This document shows positions 43,541-52,887 of a DNA stretch of 64,000 nucleotides, one piece after another (the first letter of the stretch is position 1; every line of letters starts with the position of its first letter). The position numbers and the translations under genes are program-made. The DNA comes from Luteimicrobium xylanilyticum. GTDB taxonomy: Bacteria > Actinomycetota > Actinomycetes > Actinomycetales > Cellulomonadaceae. The notes beneath the pieces are model-generated. The model ran no database searches. It saw nothing but the letters and a program-made list of their open reading frames with translations, and was not told the DNA's origin. Where the stretch lies: NCBI RefSeq assembly GCF_009429125.1, contig NZ_CP045529.1:2604001-2668000 (forward strand), written 5' to 3'.

Positions 43541-43546
43541 CGGGCT

Positions 43547-44470
43547 ATGGCAGATCTTCCGGCACCCTCGACGCTCGAGCTGCTCGTCGCCGCCGACTCG
43601 CACGGCTCGATCTCCGCCGCCGCGCGCACGCTCGGGATCACCCAGCCGTCGGCGTCTGCGGCCCTCAGGCGGCTCGAGCGCGGCCTCGGGCTCGAGCTCC
43701 TCGTCCGGACTCCGCGGGGGACGCGGCTCACGGACGCCGGACGCGTCGCCGCCGAGTGTGCCCGCGGCGTCCTGGACGCCTATGCGACGCTCGGTTCGAC
43801 CCTCGCGGCGCTGCGGGCGGTCCCCGGTGCTCGCGTCCGGGTCGCGGCGAGCCTCACGATCGCGGAGTACCTCGCGCCGCGCTGGCTCGCGACGCTCAGC
43901 CGCGAGCCGCGCGGCCCGCGCGAAGCAGCGGCCCCGGACGTCGAGCTCGTGGTGTGCAACTCGGCCGAGGTCACGCGCCGCGTGCTCGACGACGACGTCG
44001 CGCTCGGGTTCGTCGAGTCCCCCGAGCTCGCGCGAGGGCTGCGGTGGGCGCTCGTCGCCGAGGACGAGCTCGTCGTCGTGGTCGCGAGGAACCACCGGTG
44101 GGCGCCGCGGCGGGCGCTCGGGTTCGACGAGCTGCTGGGCGGCGGGCTCGTCGTGCGGGAAGAGGGCTCGGGCACCCGGGCGAGCCTCGAACGCGCCCTG
44201 GCTCGCGTGCGCCGCACCCTGCCCGCGCACGTTCCCCAGCTCGGCAGCACCCAGGCGGTGCGTACGGCCGTCCTCCATGCGGACGCGGTGGCCGTCCTGT
44301 CACGGCTGGCGGTCGAGGACGACCTGGCGCGGGGCACGCTCGTCGCGCTGCCCGTGCCCGACCTCGACCTCGCCCGGCCGCTGCGTGCGGTGTGGAAGGA
44401 CGGCGGGACGCTCTCGGCCGGCGCGCGGCAGCTCGTGGCCGTCGCGCAGGGTCAGAACGTGACGCCCTGA
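43547..44470 (+). CDS. LysR-family transcriptional regulator
   Basis: The 307-residue protein has the N-terminal LysR helix-turn-helix (residues about 8-65; SISAAARTLGITQPSASAALRRLE) and the periplasmic-binding-like effector domain with GLELLVRTPRGTRLTDAG linking them. It is divergent from the UPF0324 transporter gene, the arrangement of yeiE-yeiH in enterobacteria, so local control is likely. Its last 19 bases overlap the HAD gene on the opposite strand. Confidence 0.9.
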   Translation: MADLPAPSTLELLVAADSHGSISAAARTLGITQPSASAALRRLERGLGLELLVRTPRGTRLTDAGRVAAECARGVLDAYATLGSTLAALRAVPGARVRVAASLTIAEYLAPRWLATLSREPRGPREAAAPDVELVVCNSAEVTRRVLDDDVALGFVESPELARGLRWALVAEDELVVVVARNHRWAPRRALGFDELLGGGLVVREEGSGTRASLERALARVRRTLPAHVPQLGSTQAVRTAVLHADAVAVLSRLAVEDDLARGTLVALPVPDLDLARPLRAVWKDGGTLSAGARQLVAVAQGQNVTP

Positions 44471-45219
44471 CCGGTCGCCTCGACCATCGCCGTGAGCGTG
44501 GGCACGACGGCGACCCCCGCCTCCGCGGCTGCGGCCGGGTCCTCGAGGTGGCCGTCACCGCGCCGGGTGCCCGGCCGGTCGAGCCAGACGCCGTGGAGCC
44601 CCGCGCGCACCGCGCCGAGCGCGTCGACGTCGAGCTCGTCACCCACGTAGACCGTGCGTGCCGGGTCGGTGCCGAGCAGACGGGCACCCTCCCGGAACAC
44701 GCGCGGGTCCGGCTTGCCGACGCCGAAGTTCTCGACCGTGACGAGCACCGGCACGTCGGCGAGGCCCGTCGCGGCGAGCTTGCGGTCCTGGATCGCACGC
44801 GCGGCGTTCGTCACCGCCCCCACGCGGAGTCCCGCGGCACGGAGGGCGTCCACGGTGGCGCGCGCGTCGTCGTGCGCACGCCACGAACGCTCGAACGTCC
44901 CCCAGAAGACCTCGACCCACGCGGGGTAGGCCGCCTCGTCGACGGGCGGCCCACCGAACGTGCGGTGCAGCTCGTCGGCCCGCAGGCGCCGCTGCTCGTC
45001 GAACGTCAGCTCGCCCCGCGTGTAGGCGCGGTAGTGGCCGTGCGGGTCCCCGCGCCAGAGCGCGACCATCTCCGGGACCCGCTCCGCCGGCACGTGCGGC
45101 AGGTACGCGCGCCAGACCGCCTCGACGGACGCCGCGAACGCGCCCCGGGTGTCGACGAGGGTGTCGTCGACGTCGAGCAGGACGCCCTCGACGCCGTCGG
45201 GCAGGATCGCCGCGCTCAC
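44452..45219 (-). CDS. HAD-superfamily hydrolase (putative phosphatase)
   Basis: The 255-residue protein has the HAD motif I DVDDTLVD (residues 16-23), motif II in [12 protein letters not shown], motif III lysine in [10 protein letters not shown] and motif [13 protein letters not shown] helical cap follows motif I (about residues 25-100). Substrate is unknown. Its GTG start overlaps the gltX stop codon (GTGA), so it is translationally coupled to gltX. Confidence 0.88.
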   Translation of the reverse strand: MSAAILPDGVEGVLLDVDDTLVDTRGAFAASVEAVWRAYLPHVPAERVPEMVALWRGDPHGHYRAYTRGELTFDEQRRLRADELHRTFGGPPVDEAAYPAWVEVFWGTFERSWRAHDDARATVDALRAAGLRVGAVTNAARAIQDRKLAATGLADVPVLVTVENFGVGKPDPRVFREGARLLGTDPARTVYVGDELDVDALGAVRAGLHGVWLDRPGTRRGDGHLEDPAAAAEAGVAVVPTLTAMVEATGQGVTF

Positions 45220-46670
45220 GGCTCGACGGGCGTGGCGGGCGCCGCAGCGAGCCGGACGATCGCCGCGTCGACGCGCGCGAGAGTCCGCTCACGCCCGAGC
45301 ACCGCGAGCGACTCGAACAGGGGCAGCCCGATCGTGCGGCCCGTGACCGCGACGCGCACCGGCGCCTGGGCCTTGCCGAGCTTGAGCCCGTGCCGTTCCC
45401 CGACGGCCGTCACCGTGTCCTTGAGCGGCTCCGCCTCCCAGGGCTCGAGCGCCGCGAACGCCGCCCGGACGTCGGCGAGCAGCTCGGCGGCCGGTGGCTT
45501 CATGGCCTTGGCCCACGACGCCTCGTCGTCGACGGGACCGTCGAGGAACAGGAAGTCGACGTTCTTCGTGATCTCGGACAGCAGCGCCACGCGCGTCTGC
45601 GCGAGCGGAGCGACGGCGTCGAAGGTGGCCTGGTCGAACGCCTCGGGCGCCCAGGGTGCCGCCGGGGCGACGAGCCACGGCGCGCACGCCGCCGCGAACT
45701 CCGCGACGGGGAGCGCACGGATGTACTCGCCGTTGAAGGCCGTGAGCTTCTTGATGTCGAAGAACGCCGGCGCCGAGTTGACCTCGTCGAGGCGGAACCG
45801 GGAGACCAGCTCGTCGAACGGCAGGATCTCCTCGTCGTTGCCGGGCGCCCACCCGAGCAGCATGAGGTAGTTCACCATCGCGTCGGGCAGGATCCCTTCC
45901 GCGAAGAAGTCCTCGAGCGCGACCTTGTCGCGGCGCTTCGACAGCTTCTGCCGCTTCTCGTTCACGAGGACGGGCAGGTGCGCCCACACGGGCGGTTCCG
46001 CGCCGAGCGCCTCCCACAGGAGCTGCTGCTTGGGCGTGTTCGGCAGGTGCTCCTCGCCGCGGATCACGTGCGTGATGCGCTCGTCGAGGTCGTCGACGAC
46101 GTTCGCGAGCAGGAACACGGGCGACCCGTCGCCACGGGCGATCACGAAGTCCTCGATCGCGGCGTTCGGGAAGGTGGGGTTGCCGCGGATCACGTCGACG
46201 ACGGCCGTCTCGCCGTCGTCGGGCGTCCGGAAGCGCAGTGCACGCCCGGGCTCGTAGGCGAGCCCGCGGTCGCGGCAGAAGCCGTCGTACCCGGCGTGCT
46301 GCGAGCCCGTGCGCGCGATCACGTCGTCGCGCGTGCAGTCGCAGTAGTACGCCCGGCCGTCGGCGAACAGGCGAGCCGCGGCCTCCTCGTGCAGGCCCCG
46401 GTTCGCGGACTGGAAGTACGGGCCCTCGAACGTGGGGTCGCCCTCGTGCACGCCGAGCGACGCCATCGCGCTGAGGATGCCCTCGGTCCATTCCGGCCGG
46501 TTCCGCGCGGCGTCGGTGTCCTCGACGCGCAGCACGAAGATCCCGCCGGACTGCTTGGCGACGGCCCAGTTGAACAGGGTCGACCGGGCGGAGCCGACGT
46601 GGAACATGCCGGTCGGGGACGGGGCGAAGCGGACACGGATCGGCGACGAGCCGGGGGCGGGGAAGGTCAC
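45216..46670 (-). CDS. gltX: Glutamyl-tRNA synthetase
   Basis: The 484-residue class I synthetase charges tRNA-Glu (and, in organisms lacking GlnRS, tRNA-Gln). The HIGH motif is HVGS in [11 protein letters not shown] (residues 24-27), the KMSKS loop is KLSKR near residue 243, and a CDC pair lies in [12 protein letters not shown] 46670 is preferred because TACCCT is six bases upstream, giving a leaderless mRNA, and because the catalytic domain starts there; a longer reading would add 22 unmatched residues. The HAD gene follows in the same operon. Confidence 0.95.
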   Translation of the reverse strand: MTFPAPGSSPIRVRFAPSPTGMFHVGSARSTLFNWAVAKQSGGIFVLRVEDTDAARNRPEWTEGILSAMASLGVHEGDPTFEGPYFQSANRGLHEEAAARLFADGRAYYCDCTRDDVIARTGSQHAGYDGFCRDRGLAYEPGRALRFRTPDDGETAVVDVIRGNPTFPNAAIEDFVIARGDGSPVFLLANVVDDLDERITHVIRGEEHLPNTPKQQLLWEALGAEPPVWAHLPVLVNEKRQKLSKRRDKVALEDFFAEGILPDAMVNYLMLLGWAPGNDEEILPFDELVSRFRLDEVNSAPAFFDIKKLTAFNGEYIRALPVAEFAAACAPWLVAPAAPWAPEAFDQATFDAVAPLAQTRVALLSEITKNVDFLFLDGPVDDEASWAKAMKPPAAELLADVRAAFAALEPWEAEPLKDTVTAVGERHGLKLGKAQAPVRVAVTGRTIGLPLFESLAVLGRERTLARVDAAIVRLAAAPATPVEP

Positions 46671-46676
46671 CGCACC

Positions 46677-46682
46677 AGGGTA
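46677..46682 (-). promoter_or_regulatory. -10 box of a leaderless start (gltX)
   Basis: Minus-strand TACCCT lies six bases before the gltX GTG. Confidence 0.5.
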
Positions 46683-46759
46683 TCGGGCGCCTCCGTGAGG
46701 GTGTGCCGCGCGGGGGTGCTCTACCGTTTCGGGCACACGACACCTGGAAGGACCGCTCG

Positions 46760-47974
46760 ATGACCCCCCGCTCCCCCGAGACCGTGACCCTGCTGCGCGA
46801 CGTGCGCCCCTGGGGCGGCGATGCCGTCGACCTCCAGGTCGCCGACGGGCGCATCAGCGCGATCACGCCGCACGACCCGACCGTCCCGGCCGCGGTGGCC
46901 GACGGCGTGGTCGACGGCCACGGCCTCCTCGCTCTCCCGGGCCTGGTCAACGCGCACGCGCACGTCGACAAGAGCTGGTGGGGCAAGCCGTGGGTCAGCT
47001 ACGGCGGCGAGGCCACCACGCAGGGCCGGATCGCCCACGAGCGCGCGCACCGCGACGAGCTCGGGATCCCGGGCGTCGACGTGACGCTCGCCGTGCTGCG
47101 CGAGTTCCTCCGGCACGGCACGACGGCGATCCGCACGCACGTCGACGTGGACCTCGGGCTCGGGCTGCGGGGCATCGAGGTCGTCCGCGAGGCGCTCGAC
47201 GCCGTGGGCGGCGCGGTGCACGCCGAGATCGTCGCCTTCCCCCAGGACGGCGTCCTGCGGCGCCCCGGCGTGCTCGAGCTCCTCGACGAGGCCGCTGCCG
47301 CGGGCGCCGAGCACGTCGGAGGCCTCGACCCCGCGTCGATCGACCGTGACCCGGTCGGTCAGCTCGACGGGCTGTTCGCGATCGCGGAGCGCCGCGGCGT
47401 CGGCATCGACGTGCACCTGCACGACGGCGGCCCGCTGGGCGCGTTCCAGATCGAGCTCATGATCGAGCGGACGCTGCGTTTCGGCCTCCAGGGCAGGGTG
47501 AACGTCGCGCACGGGTTCGCGGTGGGCGACCTGCCGGCCTCGCGGCAGGCGGACCTGGTCGCCGCGATGGGCGAGGCCGGCATCACGATGACGACGGTCG
47601 CCCCCGTCGGTGCCGCTCCCCTGCCCGTCCACGCGCTGCGCGAGGCGGGCGTCGCCGTCGGGCTCGGGACGGACGGGATCCGCGACCTGTGGTCGCCCTA
47701 CGGCACCGGCGACCTGCTCGCACTCACGACCCAGCTCGCGCGCCTCTCGCGGTTCCGGCGCGACGACGAGCTCGTCACGGCGGCTCGGGTCGCGTCGTCC
47801 GACGCCGCCCGGTTCGTCGGGCGCGACGTGCACGACCTCGTCGTGGGCGGTCGCGCGGACGTGGTGCTCGTGGACGCGGAGAACGTGCCTGACGCGGTAG
47901 TCCGGGCGCCCGGCCGCGCGCTCGTCGTCGCCGGCGGGCGGGTCGTCGCGCGGGACGGCGACGTGCTCGTCTGA
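46760..47974 (+). CDS. Cytosine-deaminase-like amidohydrolase
   Basis: The 404-residue protein belongs to the metal-dependent amidohydrolase superfamily. Metal ligands are in NAHAHVDK (residues 64-71), HLHDGG (about 230), AHGFAVGD and the Asp of [15 protein letters not shown]. The last block and the HVDK motif resemble bacterial CodA-type cytosine or related N-heterocycle deaminases, but substrate is not certain. ATG 46760 has the RBS GGAAGGA. The gene is divergent from gltX and ends in a double hairpin. Confidence 0.83.
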   Translation: MTPRSPETVTLLRDVRPWGGDAVDLQVADGRISAITPHDPTVPAAVADGVVDGHGLLALPGLVNAHAHVDKSWWGKPWVSYGGEATTQGRIAHERAHRDELGIPGVDVTLAVLREFLRHGTTAIRTHVDVDLGLGLRGIEVVREALDAVGGAVHAEIVAFPQDGVLRRPGVLELLDEAAAAGAEHVGGLDPASIDRDPVGQLDGLFAIAERRGVGIDVHLHDGGPLGAFQIELMIERTLRFGLQGRVNVAHGFAVGDLPASRQADLVAAMGEAGITMTTVAPVGAAPLPVHALREAGVAVGLGTDGIRDLWSPYGTGDLLALTTQLARLSRFRRDDELVTAARVASSDAARFVGRDVHDLVVGGRADVVLVDAENVPDAVVRAPGRALVVAGGRVVARDGDVLV

Positions 47975-47994
47975 GCACGTCCGCCGCCCGGCGG
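47961..47994. terminator. Double hairpin between amidohydrolase and FAH genes
   Basis: ACGTGCTC-GTCT-GAGCACGT (47961-47980) overlaps the stop codon, and CCGCCG-CC-CGGCGG (47981-47994) follows at once. Both have perfect arms and lie between convergent genes. Confidence 0.6.
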
Positions 47995-47999
47995 CCCGG

Positions 48000-48791
<792 letters not shown>

Positions 48792-48797
48792 GCCCCC

Positions 48798-48803
48798 ACC
48801 CTA
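48798..48803 (-). promoter_or_regulatory. -10 box of a leaderless start (FAH gene)
   Basis: Minus-strand TAGGGT lies six bases before GTG 48791 and 14 bp from the opposing box. Confidence 0.5.
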
Positions 48804-48817
48804 ACGACGCGGCGGCC

Positions 48818-48823
48818 TACACT
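48818..48823 (+). promoter_or_regulatory. -10 box of a leaderless start (acetyltransferase)
   Basis: TACACT lies six bases before GTG 48830, facing away from the FAH promoter. Confidence 0.5.
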
Positions 48824-48829
48824 CGCGGC

Positions 48830-49297
48830 GTGCAGATCCGCCCGCGCACCGACGACGACGCCCCCGTCCTGGTCGCCGTCCTCGCCGAGGTCCACGAGCG
48901 CGACGGGTACCCGGTGCGACGCATCAACGTGCGCCGAGAGTGGCTCTGGGACGACGGCTTCGTCGGGGCCTGGGTAGCCGTCGACGACGGCGCCGTCGTC
49001 GGCCACGTGGCGCTCGCCGACCACTTCGCCGGACCGGGCGTGCCGTTGGGCGCACTCGGGATCTCGCGGCTCTTCGTCGCCCCGTCGGCGAACGGTCGAG
49101 GCGCGGGGGCGGCGCTGCTCGACGCCGCCCGGTCCGCCACCGGCGACCGGCCACTGGGGCTCGAAGTGACCGACAGCTCGACGGCGGCACGTGCCCTGTA
49201 CGAGCGGCTGGGGTGGCACCGGGTCGGTGAGGGGGTCGCGGAATGGGCCGACCTCGACGGCCGGCACCCCCACCTCACCTACTACGTCGCTCCCTGA
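48830..49297 (+). CDS. GNAT-family N-acetyltransferase
   Basis: The 155-residue protein is a compact GNAT domain: IRPRTDDDAPVLVAVLAEVH at the start, the acetyl-CoA loop VAPSANGRGAGAALLDAAR (about residues 82-100) and ARALYERLGWHRVG at the end. Substrate is unknown. The GTG start is probably leaderless and is divergent from the FAH gene. Confidence 0.83.
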   Translation: MQIRPRTDDDAPVLVAVLAEVHERDGYPVRRINVRREWLWDDGFVGAWVAVDDGAVVGHVALADHFAGPGVPLGALGISRLFVAPSANGRGAGAALLDAARSATGDRPLGLEVTDSSTAARALYERLGWHRVGEGVAEWADLDGRHPHLTYYVAP

Positions 49298-49356
49298 CCT
49301 TCCCCGGCCCCCGGATCACCGCTCCGGCCAGCGCGGCGCGGCCAGAACGGCGGCGC

Positions 49357-51222
49357 TCAGAACGGCGGCGGCCCGTCGCCAGCGATATCGGTCGTGGGTG
49401 GGAGCGTGACGGCGGGCCGGCTGACGTGCTCACGGCCGGTGGGTGAGGTCCAGGTCAGGGTGCCGTCGGTGGTGGTCTGCCGGACGGTCCACGCGGTGGC
49501 GTGCTTGAGGCGGTGGTGGGTGCGGCACAGGTGGGCGAGGTTGGTGGCGTCGGTGGTCCCGCCCGCGACGTACGCGAGGGTGTGGTCGACGTCGCAGCGG
49601 GCCGCGGGCCGGGTGCAGCCCGGGAACCGGCAGGTGGCGTCGCGTAGGCGTAGGTAGGCGCGCAGGTCCGCGGGCACGACGTAGGTGTCACGTCCCACCG
49701 CGAGGACCGCCCCCGTGTGCGGGTGCGTTAGGAGTCGCCGGAACGACGGTGCGCGGGCGGCGAGCAGGGTCGCGGTGTGGTCGTCGATCGGCCCGTACCC
49801 GTCCAGGTGCGCGACCTGCGAGCGCGCCGTCTCGACGGCAGGTCGCGGTGACGATGAGCCCGGTGGCGGTGACGATGAGCCCGGTGGCGGCGGTGGCGGC
49901 GGTGGCGACGGTGGCGACGGCGTTGGTGGCGGGTCGGTCGCACCCGGTGGGGCGGTGCGGTCCTCTGGCTCGGTCTCCTCGGGTGGGGCGCTGCTGGTGA
50001 GGGTCCGCAACAGCGTGAGCACGGGGACGATGACCGTGACGTGGGGGACGATGCTGCGCGCGATCCGTGCCATCGCGGCCCGGGTCGCGACCACACGCCG
50101 GGCGGAGTCGTCCGGCTCGAACGGGGCCTGCTGCAACCGGCCCCACAGCTCCCGCATTCGAGGCCGGGTCACGTCTTCGGGCTGCTCGGAGCCCGTGTCA
50201 CCGTCCCCCTCATCGTCACTGTCGCTGTCGCGGTTGCTCTCGCCGTCGCGGTGCGGCCCGCCTGGCCGCTGGGCGCCCGCGCCCAATGTGCCGGGGCGGC
50301 CGGTCGGGCCGACCGGGCCGGTCACAGTGCCAGCGTCCGGGATCGTCGTGGACTGTGCTTCGAGGCTCAGGGCGACCAGGTCGAGGGTGTCGTCGTCGAG
50401 CAACAGCGCGGACAACACGTCCGCGCGCAGCTGGTCCGCGGTGCGGGGCTCGTCCGGGCCCCGCAGGACCTCGACTGCGCGGTCGATCCGGTCACCGATC
50501 GCGCACGCGGTCACGGCGGGCAGGTACGCGGTCAAGAACGCCATCCCGTCCCGGGCCGGATCGACCCGCACCGACCGGCGCGCGGCTGTCCGTTCGTGGC
50601 GGACGCTGACCGGTTCGGCGAGCAGACGTTCCCGGGTCCGTGCCACGCGGCGGCCGAACGCCCCCGGGGCCATCGTCTGCGCGGCCGGCAACGTCATCGT
50701 CTCGACCGTTTCCCGGTCGCCCTGGTCCAGGTCGCCGGTGTGCTCGACCAACACCTGCGCGTGGCGGTAGGACACCGTGCCCGCCCGCATCGCGGTCGTG
50801 GTCGCAGGCAGCGCGTTCACGAGGACCTCGGCCTCGTCCAGCAACCGGGCAGCCGTGCGCTCGTGCACCGTCAACGTCGTCGCGACCTCCGCGACCAACG
50901 CCCGCTGAGCGAGCATCGCGTCGTCACCCGACCCGGACCCGGACCCGGACCCGGACCCGGACCCGGACCAAGCGTCGGGAGCGAGCTCAGGAGCCAGCAA
51001 GGACCCCGGGTCGAGCTCGACCAGCCGCCGAGCCGCCTCGAGCAGCTCGGTCCGCCACGCGGTGGCCGTCCTGATCATCGACTCGACCTGCGCGATCGCC
51101 CGCACGACCCCCACGACCGTGGACTCGTCCTCACCCAGCACCAACGACCCGACGCCCGCGCCGGGCTCCAGGCGCGACGACACGGCGAGCTGCGAACCCT
51201 CGCGCACCACCGTCGTCGTCAT
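49357..51222 (-). CDS. DUF222 / HNH endonuclease (13E12-repeat type)
   Basis: The 621-residue protein has an N-terminal helical DUF222 region (about 30-330) and a C-terminal HNH nuclease domain at 531-574 with CRFPGC, the DVDH core and CRTHHRLKH; paired Cys residues probably hold a structural zinc. Two low-complexity stretches interrupt it: seven Ser-Gly units at residues 86-99 and a Pro-rich linker near 460. These genes are multicopy and mobile-looking in actinobacteria; function is unknown. ATG 51222 is chosen because a perfect LexA box lies 34 bp upstream, so the gene is probably induced by DNA damage. Confidence 0.88.
   Translation of the reverse strand: MTTTVVREGSQLAVSSRLEPGAGVGSLVLGEDESTVVGVVRAIAQVESMIRTATAWRTELLEAARRLVELDPGSLLAPELAPDAWSGSGSGSGSGSGSGDDAMLAQRALVAEVATTLTVHERTAARLLDEAEVLVNALPATTTAMRAGTVSYRHAQVLVEHTGDLDQGDRETVETMTLPAAQTMAPGAFGRRVARTRERLLAEPVSVRHERTAARRSVRVDPARDGMAFLTAYLPAVTACAIGDRIDRAVEVLRGPDEPRTADQLRADVLSALLLDDDTLDLVALSLEAQSTTIPDAGTVTGPVGPTGRPGTLGAGAQRPGGPHRDGESNRDSDSDDEGDGDTGSEQPEDVTRPRMRELWGRLQQAPFEPDDSARRVVATRAAMARIARSIVPHVTVIVPVLTLLRTLTSSAPPEETEPEDRTAPPGATDPPPTPSPPSPPPPPPPPGSSSPPPGSSSPRPAVETARSQVAHLDGYGPIDDHTATLLAARAPSFRRLLTHPHTGAVLAVGRDTYVVPADLRAYLRLRDATCRFPGCTRPAARCDVDHTLAYVAGGTTDATNLAHLCRTHHRLKHATAWTVRQTTTDGTLTWTSPTGREHVSRPAVTLPPTTDIAGDGPPPF
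50931..50969. repeat. Hexamer microsatellite inside the HNH gene
   Basis: About 6.5 tandem copies of a CGGACC-type hexamer encode the Ser-Gly repeat of the HNH protein. The period keeps the reading frame, so copy-number changes alter only linker length. Confidence 0.85.
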
Positions 51223-51255
51223 GCCCCCAGTCAACACCGACCCACCGACACTCCT

Positions 51256-51271
51256 TCGAACACGTGTTCGA
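51256..51271. promoter_or_regulatory. LexA (SOS) box upstream of the HNH gene
   Basis: TCGAACACGTGTTCGA is a perfect 16-bp palindrome and matches the actinobacterial LexA consensus TCGAAC-N4-GTTCGA exactly. It is 34 bp before the HNH start, where LexA would block the promoter. Confidence 0.85.
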
Positions 51272-51379
51272 TCCGCCCACGGTGATGCGGCCCGAGACGG
51301 AGATCCCGTGGACCTCCAGCGATCCACTCGTCGGATGTGCCGAAGTGCTTTTGCTGCCGTGCCGCACCGAACGTCGCGG

Positions 51380-51804
51380 TCACACCAGCACGACGTCGCT
51401 CGAAGTGGCGACAGCGCACTCCTGGTCGGGGTATCGCAAGCCCGCAAAGCAGCGGTTGGTGGGGGCGATGGTCTGCTCTCAGCTGACGGAGACGCCGCCC
51501 CGTTCGGAGTCGGCCGTCGTGTGGGCGTCGCTCACCAGGGTGACGTCAACCCCCGCACAGCAGCGGCCAGCGCCGTCGTGCGCACGCAGTGGTCCGACTG
51601 TGCGCCGACGACCAGGCGACGGATCTCACCGGACTCGAGCGCCTCGGCAAGGGCGGTCTCCACGAACGCATCACGGTAGGCCCGGCTGATGGGCGGCTCA
51701 CCGTCGGCGGCCTCAAGACCACCCGCCGGCGGCCGGTCCGAGGTTCCGACCTCGACGCCCACCCGGAGATCGACCATGAGCAGAGCCGGGCGTCGTCCCG
51801 TCAT
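51380..51804 (-). pseudogene. Decayed isochorismatase/nicotinamidase-family gene
   Basis: The minus strand starts RRPALLMVDLRVGVEVG with the catalytic Asp region, then jumps to ISRAYRDAFVETALAEAL and VVGAQSDHCVRTTALAAAVRG with the nucleophile Cys. Some 50 residues that normally lie between, including the catalytic Lys region, are missing. After AAVRG the frame shifts by one base: GVDVTLVSDAHTTADS continues in another frame, meets a TGA, and then IAPTNRCFAGLRYP and a final beta-strand follow to 51380. Deletion, frameshift and nonsense together mark a pseudogene. It lies between the SOS-boxed HNH gene and a methyltransferase. Confidence 0.72.
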
Positions 51805-51873
51805 GGCGCAATCGTGGCGGACCCGCTGTCCACCGGACCCGAGCAGGTTCGGGAGGCTGGGCAGGCCCCGTCG

Positions 51874-52785
51874 TCAGGCCCGCGCGAGCACCTCGCCGTG
51901 CAGGACGGCGAACCACCCCTCGGGCGACGCGGCCCAGCCCTTCCACTCGTGCGCGAGCTGCTCGAGCGCGACGTCGTCGGCGAGGCCCGAGTCCTTGGCC
52001 TGGACGGCGAAGTTGGACTCGAGGCAGCGCTCGGCCCAGAGCTCGCCCCACCACTCGCGGTCGGTCGGGGTCGCGTAGCACCACACACCGGCGGACGGGA
52101 CGATCCCGGCGGGTGCGAATCCCGACTCCTGGACCCACGCGAGCAGGCGGCGCCCGGCGTCGGCCTGGTACCCGTACGCCGACGTGACCTCGTGGTACAG
52201 CTCGTTCCACTCGGTGAGCCCGGCGTTCTCGGGGTACCAGGTCATGGCCGAGTAGTCGGCGTCGCGGACCGCGACGAGCCCGCCCGGCTTCGCGACGCGG
52301 TGCATCTCACGCAGGGCGGCCACCGGGTCGGACAGGTGCTGCAGGAGCTGGTGCGCGTGCACGACGTCGAAGGTGTCGTCGTCGAACGGGAGCTCGTACG
52401 CGTTCGCGTGCGCGAACTCGACGTTCTCGAGGCCGCTGTTCTCGCCGAGCGCGTGGGCCGCCTCGAGGACCTTCTCCGAGGCGTCGACGCCGACGACCCG
52501 GCCGGGAGCGACGTAGCGCGCGAGGTCGACGGTGAGCGTGGCCGGACCACAGCCGACGTCGAGCAGGCTGTTGCCTCGCACGAGGTGCGGCACGAGATAC
52601 GCCGCCGAGTTGGCGGCCGTCCGCCACCGGTGCGAACGGAGCACGGACTCGTGGTGGCCGTGCGTGTAGGACTCGGACTCCGCGGACAGGGGGTGGTGCT
52701 GCGGGGTGCTGGGCGCCTCGACGTCCTCTTCGGCGAGGGGCGACCCGGACAGGGGGCCGGCGGGTTGGCCGGTAGCTTCGGTCAT
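51874..52785 (-). CDS. SAM-dependent methyltransferase
   Basis: The 303-residue protein has a disordered N-terminal 30-40 residues and a class I methyltransferase core: LLDVGCGPATLTVDLARYV (about residues 73-91), VVGVDASEKVL, FDVVHAHQLLQHLSDP and KPGGLVAVRDADYSAM. The HGHHESVLRSHRWRTAANSAAYL lead-in is typical of UbiE-like proteins. Substrate is unknown. ATG 52785 has a TACCGT box six bases upstream. Confidence 0.87.
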   Translation of the reverse strand: MTEATGQPAGPLSGSPLAEEDVEAPSTPQHHPLSAESESYTHGHHESVLRSHRWRTAANSAAYLVPHLVRGNSLLDVGCGPATLTVDLARYVAPGRVVGVDASEKVLEAAHALGENSGLENVEFAHANAYELPFDDDTFDVVHAHQLLQHLSDPVAALREMHRVAKPGGLVAVRDADYSAMTWYPENAGLTEWNELYHEVTSAYGYQADAGRRLLAWVQESGFAPAGIVPSAGVWCYATPTDREWWGELWAERCLESNFAVQAKDSGLADDVALEQLAHEWKGWAASPEGWFAVLHGEVLARA

Positions 52786-52791
52786 GGATCC

Positions 52792-52797
52792 ACGGTA
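52792..52797 (-). promoter_or_regulatory. -10 box of a leaderless start (methyltransferase)
   Basis: Minus-strand TACCGT lies six bases before ATG 52785. Confidence 0.5.
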
Positions 52798-52875
52798 GGC
52801 GCGGGTGGCGACCGTCACGACCCGCTTCTCACATGCTGACCCATCTGCGCGGGCACGCCTGCTGCGAGAGCCCCC

Positions 52876-52881
52876 TAGGCT
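52876..52881 (+). promoter_or_regulatory. -10 box of a leaderless start (aldo/keto reductase)
   Basis: TAGGCT lies six bases before ATG 52888. Confidence 0.5.
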
Positions 52882-52887
52882 CGCACC

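Noticed and set aside
42112-45870. 1252-codon plus-strand reading frame over yeiH, the LysR gene and the HAD gene
   Set aside because: Overlaps several well-supported genes on both strands; composition is typical of antisense frames.
50931-50969. CRISPR-like array
   Set aside because: The repeat is only six bases with no spacers and encodes a Ser-Gly linker.
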